A stretch of 64,000 nucleotides of DNA. It comes from Nitrospira sp. (GTDB taxonomy: Bacteria; Nitrospirota; Nitrospiria; Nitrospirales; Nitrospiraceae). Positions 43,675 to 52,449 of this stretch are shown piece by piece; position 1 is the stretch's first letter; every line of letters starts with the position of its first letter. The notes below the pieces were generated by a model. That model saw only the letters and a program-made list of their open reading frames with translations. It searched no databases and was not told where the DNA came from. The position numbers and the translations under genes are program-made. The stretch lies in the NCBI GenBank assembly GCA_020846195.1, contig JADLEJ010000040.1:1-64000 (forward strand), read 5' to 3'.

Positions 43675-44517
43675 CTAGGACTGCGCGCCCTGTTGCCGCG
43701 CCTGGCGCCTGAGCGTGAAATAGAACACATTGCACAAGGCCACCAGCACGATGATCGCGACGTGGGTCGCCGATTGCGCATCCATCCCCGCCACGGCCCG
43801 GCCTTTTTCCCCAATCAAACTTTCATATTCCGCCGCGCCGCGAAGGCCCCCGATCAGGCCGTTAATCTGGCCACTGCGCAACAAGGGGTACAGCCCCGGA
43901 GCCATCACCCCGGTACAACCGCCGCCCAACTCGAATTTGTACTTGTCTTTCCCGAAGACGTACCAGGCCTCGACACCGGGATTCCCCGCGCCCAGGCTAA
44001 TCGCATAGGTCACGTCCTTGAGACTGTTGACGCCATCGAGCACCGGCTGCCCCTTGGTGGGCTTGCCGCCATAATCGCTGGGGAAGGCGTTGTAGAGATC
44101 CTGCCCCAGGTTGATGATGACGGCCGTGCCGCCTGGGCTCCAGCCGAGAAACACATAGTCGGTGCCGCGCTGCTTGCCGGATTCGTTCGCCACTTTCGTC
44201 AGCAGCTCGTCCGCCATGCCCGTACCGGAGACCCACAGCGTCATCGCCACCACCCGGAGATTCTTCTTGAACGCATGGCGCAGAATGGCCACCGCCTGCG
44301 GATAGAGTTCCGGCTTCGAGGCGGGATCGAAATCGAGCGAGAGCAGCAACACCGAGCGTTCTGGCAAGCTTTCGATATGATCGTAGACCCCGCGCACTTC
44401 TTGCGAAATTTTGATGGGCAGCCCGACCGGATAGAGCAGCGGCAGAAGCGTGCAGAGGCCGATCACCACGAAGATGATCCGCCGGTCGATCTTCAACATG
44501 CGCTCCGCGAAACTCAT
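43675..44517 (-). CDS. Membrane-anchored protein of the MutL/Memo cluster
   Basis: A 280-residue protein from ATG 44517. One helix lies near the N-terminus (IIFVVIGLCTLLPLLYPVGL) and one at the C-terminus (VAIIVLVALCNVFYFTL). The domain between them (about 200 residues) has an alternating strand-helix pattern with ERSVLLLSLDFDP and TDYVFLGWSPGGTAVIINLG, which suggests a Rossmann-like fold outside the cytoplasm. No family is recognised. The frame extends to 44580, overlapping the previous gene; the internal start is preferred. Confidence 0.68.
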   Translation of the reverse strand: MSFAERMLKIDRRIIFVVIGLCTLLPLLYPVGLPIKISQEVRGVYDHIESLPERSVLLLSLDFDPASKPELYPQAVAILRHAFKKNLRVVAMTLWVSGTGMADELLTKVANESGKQRGTDYVFLGWSPGGTAVIINLGQDLYNAFPSDYGGKPTKGQPVLDGVNSLKDVTYAISLGAGNPGVEAWYVFGKDKYKFELGGGCTGVMAPGLYPLLRSGQINGLIGGLRGAAEYESLIGEKGRAVAGMDAQSATHVAIIVLVALCNVFYFTLRRQARQQGAQS

Positions 44518-44539
44518 GACTGCCCGCACTCCGTAGCCA

Positions 44540-45190
44540 TCACTCTTTTCCACCGCCCAAATACGACCGTTCCACACCAAAGATGATCTTGAACGACAGC
44601 GCCACCGCCCCCAGGCTGACGCCGATCAAAATAGCCCGGCGCACGGAGGCGTTCAGCACGTTCAAGATCCACTGAGAAATATCCCCGCTGACCGGCACCA
44701 GATACTCGCCCAGCGGCACGCGGCCCATCATGACGATCACCGCGGCAATCAGCAGCACAGCGGCTTCCCGGCTCCTGGCGCGGAACGAACGATAAGCCGC
44801 CGAGGCAATGAAAAACGCCAGAATGGCGAACATCGTTCCTTGCAACGGAACCATCATAAAGTTGTACACCCAGCCGAATGCCGTCGAGACGCCTTCAACG
44901 CTTTCTTTGCCATCGGCCCACAGCCCGACGGCAATCGTGCCCAACAGACCGGCATACAGCACCACACTATAGCCCCAGCCCGCTTCTTTCCGGCGAATCT
45001 TGGCCGCATGCACATGGAACAGACTGGTCACACCCAGCACGAGCGCGAACCCGCCGATAATCTGGAGCCACTTCGTGGCCGAGGTGAGCAACTGTTCAGA
45101 CGCGGGGTGCGGAACATAATACTGCCCCGCAAAAACCAGCCCGGTGATCAGCGTAATCAGCAGCGGCATTTGCCTGCGAAGGAAAATCAT
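44540..45190 (-). CDS. Polytopic membrane protein of the MutL/Memo cluster
   Basis: A 216-residue protein from ATG 45190, overlapping the previous stop by four bases (ATGA, 45187-45190). About six helices are apparent (PLLITLITGLVFAGQYYVPH first). It ends in a short charged tail. The long frame extension to 45667 lies inside the upstream gene and is not used. Function is unknown; translational coupling with the DUF6754-like protein suggests they act together. Confidence 0.7.
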   Translation of the reverse strand: MIFLRRQMPLLITLITGLVFAGQYYVPHPASEQLLTSATKWLQIIGGFALVLGVTSLFHVHAAKIRRKEAGWGYSVVLYAGLLGTIAVGLWADGKESVEGVSTAFGWVYNFMMVPLQGTMFAILAFFIASAAYRSFRARSREAAVLLIAAVIVMMGRVPLGEYLVPVSGDISQWILNVLNASVRRAILIGVSLGAVALSFKIIFGVERSYLGGGKE

Positions 45191-46443
45191 TTCACATCCT
45201 TGAAAAGGTCCAATACATACTGCGGCCAGGCGGCCTGCGTCGCGACGCCCAGCGTCGCCAGCACAATTCCAACGGCGATCACCGAAAGAATGACGACCTT
45301 CCCGATGTCTTGCCCGCGCAGCGTGCCTAACTGGACCGGCTCCCGCGAGAGATACGCGCTCGCGGCATACAGCTCTTCGCCGATCAGCGTGTAGTCGCAC
45401 GTCGTCACGAAGAACGGCAGCTGATGATCCGAATCGGTTCCCGCGATCTGAATCGCCCCAGTGCTCGCGCCGGTCTCGGTCAGCAACAGCGCTTCGGCAA
45501 AATAGGAGCCCATGAAAAAATTGGCCGCCGGCTTCTTGCGCAGCATGATGCCATCGACCGCGGCGGTATAACTGAACTGATCGCTCGTAATGAAAAAGTT
45601 GGAGTCTTCTTTGAACAAATCTGGCTTGCCCGCTTCGAGATAGGCCTGTTTGGTAATCTCCTGGCACACCGCCATCGTGATCGGATCGCGATGCGGGACG
45701 AGCAACTCCGTCTCGTAGGCCGCCGCCTTCTTCGCCACCCGCCCTAAAATCACCGCCGCCGCAATCGTCGAGGGATCGTGCATATCGTGCGCGCCGGTTA
45801 GATACAGAATCGGCTTGCCCAATTCGGTCGAGCGGCCGATGGCCTCATCCACGGCATCGAGACCGGGAATGCGCCGCAGAAAAATCTCGCGGCGTTTGGC
45901 CTGCGCAATGGAATAAAACACCACCGCGCCGAAGCCTAGCGTCAAGACCAAGTTGTTCAGCACATTCCAGTTGAACCAATTCGGCTGCGGGGTGGCTTGC
46001 AGGAGCGGCCCGACCGCTCGCGCTTGTCCTTCCTCTTGCCCCTGCCCTTGCACCATCGCGACCGCCACCGTATAGGCCGTCCCATCTTTCAGTTCGACGC
46101 CCTTTCCGTTCCGGATCACGAACTGATGCCAGTTGGGCTCTGCCGTCCTCGTCCACCAGGGTCCCTTGAGGTCTTTCACCAGGCGGGTCTGAGCCGGGAA
46201 CTCGGCAATGACTTTTAATGACGCCGCATCTGTCGCACCGGCATCCCCAAGCAACACCTGATAGCGGGCATCAGCGCTGTCCAGAGGACTCGGCGCCCAA
46301 TTCACCGTAAGACTTTCACCGCCATCATTCGGCGTATCGAATACAAGCACATTCCCTGGCGTCAGCAACCGTTCTTCTGCGCATGCAGGTGAATAGACAC
46401 TCTCACTTACTACTCCGAATAGCAGGATGTTCAAAAAGACCAT
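45187..46443 (-). CDS. DUF6754-like membrane protein, start codon within a repeat
   Basis: With ATG 46443 the product has 418 residues: a signal peptide (MVFLNILLFGVVSESV), a fibronectin-III-like domain (about 30-140: SLTVNWAPSPLDSADARYQV), a membrane helix near 160-180, a large soluble domain with GKPILYLTGAHDMHDPSTIA, and a C-terminal helix. The first codons, including ATG, are encoded by palindromic element copy B. The open frame continues to 46551 through the element, but that part is repeat-derived. Family assignment to DUF6754 is from memory of the domain pattern and is moderate. Function is unknown. Confidence 0.65.
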   Translation of the reverse strand: MVFLNILLFGVVSESVYSPACAEERLLTPGNVLVFDTPNDGGESLTVNWAPSPLDSADARYQVLLGDAGATDAASLKVIAEFPAQTRLVKDLKGPWWTRTAEPNWHQFVIRNGKGVELKDGTAYTVAVAMVQGQGQEEGQARAVGPLLQATPQPNWFNWNVLNNLVLTLGFGAVVFYSIAQAKRREIFLRRIPGLDAVDEAIGRSTELGKPILYLTGAHDMHDPSTIAAAVILGRVAKKAAAYETELLVPHRDPITMAVCQEITKQAYLEAGKPDLFKEDSNFFITSDQFSYTAAVDGIMLRKKPAANFFMGSYFAEALLLTETGASTGAIQIAGTDSDHQLPFFVTTCDYTLIGEELYAASAYLSREPVQLGTLRGQDIGKVVILSVIAVGIVLATLGVATQAAWPQYVLDLFKDVK

Positions 46444-46546
46444 CCAGCAAGGCCGCAGCGAGTGAAGGACCGAGGCGTACCCTCTGGGGTACGTTGAGGG
46501 TCTGAACGATGCGAGAACGCCGCTGGGGGGATTTTTCAACATCCTG
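46423..46546 (+). repeat. Palindromic element, copy B
   Basis: 124 bp, ends CAGGATGTTCAAAAAG and ATTTTTCAACATCCTG. The inner hairpin is GTACCC-TCTG-GGGTAC. It ends one base from the stop codon of the barrel-sandwich gene and overlaps the 5' end of the DUF6754-like gene. Confidence 0.85.
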
Positions 46547-46547
46547 G

Positions 46548-47678
46548 TCACAAGCCTTCGATCACTTCGATATTCGTTCTCGGAATGACGGCAATCTGTC
46601 CATCCGGGAATCGCACTTCCAGCACGCGCGCATCGCTTTCCGTGGGAATCTTCTGGAGATCGGACGGGAGCGCCGAAACTTCTCCGATTTTGCCGAACAG
46701 CGGATCGCGAATGATGCGAACCGGGTCGCCGATCCGGATGCCTTCGCGCTGCGGCGCGGCAGCCACTCCGGCAGAGGCCGACCCGGCAGGCTTCGCAATG
46801 ATGATCTCGGGGCGAATGACCCCGGCGCGAATTTGCGTGGCGCCTGACACAGCCGCCTTTTCACCGGCGTGGGCGGAGAGAAGCGCAAACGTTTTCTGCG
46901 CCATTGGAATCGTGCCGAACCCTTCCGTAAGAATCAGCGTGAATCCCACCTGCTCCGTTCCGGTGATCGCCACCCCCAAGTCATACCCCAACAACGCTCG
47001 GAGATCCTTATCGTGAATGCCTCCCACCACCAACCCGGCGACGCCAAGCTCTTTCGCCTTGGCCATCGTCTCCGCTGAGAGAAACGATCCGCCGATCACG
47101 ATCTTGCCCTTCATATCCGTCTTTAAATGAGCCGGAGTCAGAGCTTCGTCCGGTTTCGCGACCGCGATGACCAGCACACCGGAGGTCTCGCCGCCGATGC
47201 CGAAGATCCCCTGCACCAGACTGCACTGCGCCTCGACCGTGACCCCCTGGCGCGGATGCACCTCCACGACCGTCCCGTCCACATAGGCCAGCAATTCCAG
47301 CACACGCGGCGGCTCGCGCAACAACACCTGTCCCGTGATGGTCGAGAGCGATTCGACCGTGCCGGTGATCGGAGACTTAATCTCCGTCTTGAACCATTTA
47401 ATCAGCGGCTTGTTCTCGGCCAGGATTTCATCTTTCCGAACCGACTCGCCTTCTTTCTTGATGAGATACTCTTTGATCTCGTCCGGTGCGACGCCGAGCT
47501 GATTCGCCAGATTCAGCGGATAGACTTTGCCTGGCAGCTCGGCCCTGGCGACCGGCTGATTGGATTGCACCAGATCACCAACTGCAACCAGCACCGTGCC
47601 GGGCAACGGCAACTGCCGCCGCCGCCGCACGACCGTTTGTTCAGTCACTGTGAGTCCTGGTGTATAGGAATGCGCCAT
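46548..47678 (-). CDS. Barrel-sandwich/KOW-type protein of the MutL/Memo cluster
   Basis: A 376-residue soluble protein. The N-terminal half has repeated lipoyl-like signatures (PLPGTVLVAVGDLVQSNQPV, then IKSPITGTVESLSTITGQVL). These form a barrel-sandwich fold but lack the lipoyl/biotinyl Lys context DKA/MKM. The middle part has GKIVIGGSFLSAETMAKAKE followed by GVAGLVVGGIHDKDL. The end has a KOW-like motif (IRDPLFGKIGEVSALP). No known enzyme was recognised. It sits between the MutL-like and DUF6754-like genes. Confidence 0.68.
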   Translation of the reverse strand: MAHSYTPGLTVTEQTVVRRRRQLPLPGTVLVAVGDLVQSNQPVARAELPGKVYPLNLANQLGVAPDEIKEYLIKKEGESVRKDEILAENKPLIKWFKTEIKSPITGTVESLSTITGQVLLREPPRVLELLAYVDGTVVEVHPRQGVTVEAQCSLVQGIFGIGGETSGVLVIAVAKPDEALTPAHLKTDMKGKIVIGGSFLSAETMAKAKELGVAGLVVGGIHDKDLRALLGYDLGVAITGTEQVGFTLILTEGFGTIPMAQKTFALLSAHAGEKAAVSGATQIRAGVIRPEIIIAKPAGSASAGVAAAPQREGIRIGDPVRIIRDPLFGKIGEVSALPSDLQKIPTESDARVLEVRFPDGQIAVIPRTNIEVIEGL

Positions 47679-47680
47679 AA

Positions 47681-47803
47681 CAGGTTGCTGAAAAAGCCCT
47701 CCCGCTTCGTTCTCAGTCGCTCTGCTCCCTCGACGTACAAAACCGGTACGCCTCGGGATGCTCGCTCCTTGCGGCCTCGTCGAAGGCCATTTTGAGCAAC
47801 CTG
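47681..47803 (-). repeat. Palindromic element, copy C (inverted)
   Basis: 123 bp, ends CAGGTTGCTGAAAAAG and ATTTTGAGCAACCTG. Its core (GGCGTACC..GTACGTCGAGG, GAGAACG) reads on the minus strand, opposite to the other copies. It lies 2 bp before the start of the barrel-sandwich gene and 25 bp after the end of the MutL-like gene. Confidence 0.82.
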
Positions 47804-47828
47804 AGCAAGCAGAACAACGGTATCGCCC

Positions 47829-49664
47829 TTAGGACTTCGGATACAGATCGACCGCGTGGAACCATTTCGTCAGTGCCGCCACCCGAGTAGATTCATCGAC
47901 CGGGAGTTGCAAGGGCCTGCCTCGCCCGTCCAGCAAGAGGCCGGCGACTCCGCCCAATACCTCGCGGCTGACCGGCACACCGGCGCCCTGCCCCAGATTC
48001 ACCGTTTTCACCGGTTGCATCGTCAGCTTGGCCTTCTGATCCTGGCCCAGCGGAAACAGCCGCAGCTCGCCCATCTTCAGTTGATCCTTCACGACACGGC
48101 CATCGGGAAACGCGATGTCGTAATCCGCCAGCCGTTCGCCGTCTTTCAGCTGCCCGATCGGCGCCACGCAGGTGCCAAGATAGACCATGCAATCGCGCAC
48201 AAACACATCCGTTGCCGCTTTCTCATTGATCGTCGAGAGCACCCCCAGATGCGGCATCATGAAGATGCTGTCCACCGAGAGCATCGTGAGCCCGAGCGGC
48301 TCATAGGCGTCCACCATCATGAGCATCGATTGGATGCGGCGCGGCGCATGCGACAGAATCCCGCCGCTCCCGACAATTAAATCCAGCTTCAGCATGTCCA
48401 CCAAGCTCTTGCCGGAGGTCTGCTGTTCAAACGCATCGGAGATCGTGCGTTCTTGTTGAATGCCTTTCAGGCCGGTCGCGAGCGACTTGTGATGAATCAG
48501 CGCCAGCCGCAGCGCTTCGCGCGCAATCGCTTGCTCGATCTGCAACTCATCGAGCGTCTGCGGAATCGTCGTGGGCCGGACCATCTTGTTCTTGATGCGG
48601 TTGCGCAGCGTCTGCTCGTCGATATTGAACGGCACCCAGCGCATGATATTCGCCAGCCCCGCCTCCGCCAGCACATTAGAAATGCTGTAGGACATGCCGA
48701 GATTGGCGCTGACCGTCCGGTTGAACAAACTGTCGAAGACCGAGAACACGTCCGTCGTTGCACCGCCGATATCCACGCCGATCAGATTCAGATGCTCCCG
48801 CTTGGCGATCGTTTCCATGATGAGGCCCACCGCCGCCGGCGTCGGCATAATCGGCGCCCCGGCCATCTCGATCAGCTTTTTATAGCCCGGCGCCTGCTGC
48901 ATCACATGTTCCAGAAACAGATCGTGGATCTTATTGCGGGCCGGCGCGAGATTTTCCTTTTCCAGCACCGGGCGGATATTGTCCGTCACCTCCAGCGCCG
49001 CCTTCTCGCCGAGAATCTTCCGCACCTGCGTCTGCGCGTCTTTGTTGCCCGCATAGATCAAGGGCAGCTTGTACGTCGCGCCGAACCGCGGGCGCGGCTC
49101 CGCCGCCGCGATGTATTCCGCCATTTCCACGACGTGTGTGACCGCGCCGCCGTCCGTCCCGCCGGACATCAGAATCATGTCGGGACGCATCGTCCTGATC
49201 CGTTCGATTTTTTCGTGCGGCAAGCGGCCGTCGTTCGAGGCCAGCGCATCGATGACAATCGCACCAGCGCCGAGCGCCGCCCGCTGCGCGCTCTCGCCCG
49301 TCATGTTCTGCACCACGCCCGTTACCATCATCTGCAAGCCGCCGCCGGCGCTGCTGGTCGAGATATAGATGTCGACGCCCGTTTTGGCATCGCGGCAAGG
49401 CGTGAGAATCTTTTCGCCGTCGAGAATCTTCCGGCCCGACAGCTCTTCAATTTCGGCAATCGCGTTGAGCACCCCGCGCGTCACATCCTCGAACGGCGCT
49501 TCCACCGTCGTCGGCGCTTCGCCTCGGAACGTCTGGCGGTACTCGTCACCGACTTTTTCAATGAGAATGGCTTTGGTCGTCGTGCTGCCGCAATCCGTCG
49601 CGACAATGACATTCAGGGGATGATCGATGACCGGCTTTTCGGAGGCGGGCAAAGCGGCGCTCAT
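47829..49664 (-). CDS. MutL/GlmL-like ASKHA-fold ATPase
   Basis: A 611-residue protein of the glutamate mutase MutL family. The first phosphate loop DCGSTTTKAILIEK starts at residue 24. A second ASKHA block, GVDIGGATTDVFSVFDSLF, lies near 295, and VGSGGILSHA follows near 430. In clostridia MutL is linked to coenzyme-B12 glutamate mutase, perhaps as a chaperone or reactivator. No mutase subunit is seen here, so it probably serves the neighbouring membrane proteins instead (inference). It overlaps the upstream small gene by four bases (ATGA, 49661-49664). Confidence 0.82.
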   Translation of the reverse strand: MSAALPASEKPVIDHPLNVIVATDCGSTTTKAILIEKVGDEYRQTFRGEAPTTVEAPFEDVTRGVLNAIAEIEELSGRKILDGEKILTPCRDAKTGVDIYISTSSAGGGLQMMVTGVVQNMTGESAQRAALGAGAIVIDALASNDGRLPHEKIERIRTMRPDMILMSGGTDGGAVTHVVEMAEYIAAAEPRPRFGATYKLPLIYAGNKDAQTQVRKILGEKAALEVTDNIRPVLEKENLAPARNKIHDLFLEHVMQQAPGYKKLIEMAGAPIMPTPAAVGLIMETIAKREHLNLIGVDIGGATTDVFSVFDSLFNRTVSANLGMSYSISNVLAEAGLANIMRWVPFNIDEQTLRNRIKNKMVRPTTIPQTLDELQIEQAIAREALRLALIHHKSLATGLKGIQQERTISDAFEQQTSGKSLVDMLKLDLIVGSGGILSHAPRRIQSMLMMVDAYEPLGLTMLSVDSIFMMPHLGVLSTINEKAATDVFVRDCMVYLGTCVAPIGQLKDGERLADYDIAFPDGRVVKDQLKMGELRLFPLGQDQKAKLTMQPVKTVNLGQGAGVPVSREVLGGVAGLLLDGRGRPLQLPVDESTRVAALTKWFHAVDLYPKS

Positions 49665-50032
49665 CGAGCCGCCATTTCCTGAGGAGTCGACGCCGCCTCG
49701 ATCAACGCAATGAGGTGAACGGTCGTATCGCGGCGCTCAAGCAGCGCGGCGACTTGCGACACTTCCTGGGCGCTGAATGCCAGTTCGATAATAGGCGCAA
49801 AGAAATGCAGCGCCTGGCTGCCCAGAAAACTCATCGGGCCGAGCGATTCGAGAAACATGACCGCCGGAGCGGCCATGCGCCGCTGCACCACCGCATCCGC
49901 GATGCGTTGCAACAACGCCAGCTCCTCATGCGCCAAGGTCTCGACTTCAGCGCGAGTGGAAAAGGCATGGGCCAGTCCCGCACGAACCCGGTCCCATTTT
50001 TCCGTTAGCGAGGCCTTGGTGAAGGAAGCCAT
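49661..50032 (-). CDS. Small helical protein heading the MutL/Memo cluster
   Basis: A 123-residue, mostly helical protein (FTKASLTEKWDRVRAGLAHA, later FLESLGPMSFLGSQALHFFA). No family is recognised. Its last bases overlap the MutL-like start, so it is the first gene of the cluster and translationally coupled to it. Confidence 0.65.
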   Translation of the reverse strand: MASFTKASLTEKWDRVRAGLAHAFSTRAEVETLAHEELALLQRIADAVVQRRMAAPAVMFLESLGPMSFLGSQALHFFAPIIELAFSAQEVSQVAALLERRDTTVHLIALIEAASTPQEMAAR

Positions 50033-50365
50033 AAATATGTGGAAAGGCAGTCAAAACGGTTATGGGAAGGCATTATAGGAAGGGGGTGGAAGAGAGTCAA
50101 TTGAACCGGTTTGATCATGAAACTAGCTACTCTTTCGGCTCTCAGATCGCCACTATTAGGATCAAACAAGTCAATTCCCGGTTACACAGCCCATCCCTGA
50201 AAGCCATCTTTTCAACAGATTTTCTCGCAGCGTGGGCCACTCCGAGCAAGGCAATTGAACGCAGCAAGGCGACATTGCATCTCTAGTAAGCTTTGGCTAG
50301 CCTAGCGTTCCATTACATGGCCGAATTGCTCAGGGCGCAACCGAAGAAGTAAGGAGCTTAGAAGA
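50033..50365. other. AT-richer intergenic stretch before the FRG gene
   Basis: Base composition drops here compared with the cluster to the left. A 74-codon ORF (50062-50286) has no ribosome binding site and looks accidental. No clear promoter can be named. It marks the left edge of the accessory block. Confidence 0.35.
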
Positions 50366-51475
50366 ATGAAGGGACAATGGATTGGAGACTATACTGGATA
50401 CAATAAAGGGCTAATCATGCTGAACGTGGATGATAGAGGAAGCTACTTCCAAGGAGTAGCCTACCTCAATGAGAGCAACAACCAGCTACCAAGTGTAGCT
50501 GCATCATTTTCCACAAAGAACAAGGATCGGACCTTTGAGTTTCGAACAAATGAGCTTCTCCCAATTCACCCACACACTGGTGTTGCAGCCACATGGAACA
50601 CTGTTAAACAGTTTTATAGCGACCAAGTTCAATTGTCCGAGTACGCAGATGTCAGGGGGAAATGGAACGACGACTTCGTAGAACTTTCATGGATCACCCA
50701 ACTAGGCATTCAGGGCACTTGCAAGCTATCAAGGACCCAAGCAGATCAGCCATCGAACCTTAAGCCACTCGAAATGGATTGGAACAGCTACAAGGGACAT
50801 GTCACAACTTTGGAGGGGCGACGGTACTTATTCAGAGGTCAACGTGAGCCCTGGAGGCTTCGTACTTCTTTTCATCGTACCGGAAGAGCCGATCTCAATA
50901 GGTTTCTCAGTGAGGATATACCAACCCTACACAGACATTTAAGCGCACGGACTAAGCACATATTCAAGCTAGAGATACCAGACGAAAACGGAGCGTTCTT
51001 CAATCTCGTGCAACACCATGGATACCCCACCCCACTGCTAGACTGGACTTACTCCCCTTATGTAGCAGCCTTTTTCGCGTATCGAGAAGTTCCACGAGTA
51101 ACGGCACAATCCGTGACTGATTCTCAGAAAGTCAGAATTTTTGTCTTCGACCAGGTGAAATGGAAAAGCACTCTAAACCAGGTCAGACAATTGATCATTC
51201 CAGGCCCCCACGTCTCAATTGGTGAATTCATTGCGATAGAGAATGAAAGAATGATTCCTCAGCAGGCAGCATCTACTATCACCAACATTGATGACATCGA
51301 AACCTACATCACATCTAAAGAATTGGATGGCAAGAGGTTTCTTGAGGCTATTGACCTTCCAGTAAGTTCTCGGAAAACTGTCATGCAGGAGTTGAGCTAC
51401 ATGGGAATCACTGCGGGCTCTCTATTTCCTGGGCTAGACGGGGCATGCGAAGAATTACGCGAGCGCAACTTCTAG
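50366..51475 (+). CDS. FRG-domain protein
   Basis: A 369-residue protein. The N-terminal 130 residues are a beta-rich domain (MKGQWIGDYTGYNKGLIMLN). The FRG domain follows: YLFRGQREPW at 154-163, and QHHGYPTPLLDW at 216-227 leading to SPYVAAFFAY. FRG proteins are frequent in phage-defence and mobile regions, but their reaction is unknown; a nucleic-acid or ADP-ribosyl-like activity has been suggested for some. The codon and base use is clearly more AT-rich than neighbouring genes, a sign of transfer. AAGGAG (50351-50356) supports the ATG. Confidence 0.82.
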   Translation: MKGQWIGDYTGYNKGLIMLNVDDRGSYFQGVAYLNESNNQLPSVAASFSTKNKDRTFEFRTNELLPIHPHTGVAATWNTVKQFYSDQVQLSEYADVRGKWNDDFVELSWITQLGIQGTCKLSRTQADQPSNLKPLEMDWNSYKGHVTTLEGRRYLFRGQREPWRLRTSFHRTGRADLNRFLSEDIPTLHRHLSARTKHIFKLEIPDENGAFFNLVQHHGYPTPLLDWTYSPYVAAFFAYREVPRVTAQSVTDSQKVRIFVFDQVKWKSTLNQVRQLIIPGPHVSIGEFIAIENERMIPQQAASTITNIDDIETYITSKELDGKRFLEAIDLPVSSRKTVMQELSYMGITAGSLFPGLDGACEELRERNF

Positions 51476-51561
51476 ACACTAGCGAAGAGGCCACTCAAAA
51501 AGCACACAGCTTGAGTGGGGTTACGCATTCGACTAATACTCAACTCTCTCCTAGATATTCG

Positions 51562-51682
51562 CTAGCCCTTCTTCTGCCCAATCTTGCTCTCCGTCCCGTT
51601 CCAGAGTCGTTCAATGTTCCCCTTGTGCTTCAGCACAATGAGGCTGCTGACAACGGCGAACAAGGTCAAAAAAAAGACTTTG
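51562..51682 (-). pseudogene. Remnant copy of the plsY 3' end
   Basis: The minus strand encodes VSSLIVLKHKGNIERLWNGT then ESKIGQKKG and a TAG stop. The C-terminus of intact PlsY 900 bp away reads VSSLIMLKHKGNLERLLNGT then ESKIGQKKAG. DNA identity over about 90 bp is near 88 percent by eye. The similarity fades after roughly 40 codons. The VapBC genes lie between remnant and gene. Confidence 0.8.
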
Positions 51683-51719
51683 GAATTCAATTCCTCTGCT
51701 TCTCACTTGCGAGAGGTCC

Positions 51720-52133
51720 TTACTGTTTTGACCGTTTCTTTGCAAGGGTCCAGAACCCGCGAGGATCGGTAATCGTCAGATCCCGTACTTGTGCCGCGAT
51801 ATCCAGCAGATCTTTGTCCCCGGTCACCAAGACGTCGGCTTGAGCCGCCATCGCTGAGGCTAGCACCCACTCATCGTCTTCATCACGAACGGAAATCGAA
51901 GGCGGTACTTTAGGCTTGGGTTGGATGGTTTGAGTTTCGAGGAAGGCCAGAATTTCTTGGATCTGCTCGGTTGGAAGCGCTATTTTCTGCTTGAGGACTC
52001 GCTCAAGTTCCTTGAGCACGACTTCGCCCGTGATGAACTCATGTTCGGCGAGGACAAGTCGGATAACATCCGCACAGAGACCACGTGTAGCGAAACCACT
52101 CACCAAGACATTGGTGTCGAGAAAGACCTTCAC
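51720..52133 (-). CDS. PIN-domain toxin (VapC-like)
   Basis: A 137-residue PIN protein. The acidic active-site residues are visible: D6 (FLDTNVLVSG), E42 (KELER), an acidic cluster in SVRDEDDEWVLA and D in TGDKDLLDI. Such toxins cleave RNA with Mg or Mn. It is of the PIN subgroup often called PIN family toxin component (longer than classical VapC, with an FLETQTIQP linker). The start overlaps the antitoxin stop by ATGA (52130-52133). Confidence 0.85.
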   Translation of the reverse strand: MKVFLDTNVLVSGFATRGLCADVIRLVLAEHEFITGEVVLKELERVLKQKIALPTEQIQEILAFLETQTIQPKPKVPPSISVRDEDDEWVLASAMAAQADVLVTGDKDLLDIAAQVRDLTITDPRGFWTLAKKRSKQ

Positions 52134-52348
52134 GATACCGCTTTGAAGACGTCCTCATCCGTGAGAAACCCACGTGCTTCAGCGAAAGGCATCGCTTTGT
52201 GGCGAAGCTGCTCGAAAGTCATGAGGGAGAGCTGCCTGCGGAGAGCATCGCGCACCACATCACTGCGCTTCCGTTTGGATCGGCGGCAAAACTTGTCAAG
52301 CATGCGCTCAAGGTCTTGATCCAGACGAATGGTGACCGCACTCTTCAT
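52130..52348 (-). CDS. Ribbon-helix-helix antitoxin (VapB/CopG-like)
   Basis: A 72-residue protein from ATG 52348; the frame is open to 52441, but the RHH fold starts here (MKSAVTIRLDQDLERMLDKF). The ribbon SAVTIRL, helix LERMLDKFCR and second helix RSDVVRDALRRQL are typical. The C-terminal tail (FLTDEDVF) should cap the toxin. It probably represses its own promoter as a dimer. It is encoded directly before the PIN toxin. Confidence 0.83.
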   Translation of the reverse strand: MKSAVTIRLDQDLERMLDKFCRRSKRKRSDVVRDALRRQLSLMTFEQLRHKAMPFAEARGFLTDEDVFKAVS

Positions 52349-52449
52349 GTATGACAATGTAGTACAAAAGTTCCGCCGGTGCAAGCCGGGGTACGTTCGG
52401 CACGGCCCGGCAACACACACACTCGTGCGCCACCCCACCAAGGCTGGCT

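Noticed and set aside
52380..52420. GGGGTACGTT between vapB and plsY as another palindromic element copy
   Set aside because: Only about 10 bases match and neither terminal repeat is present.
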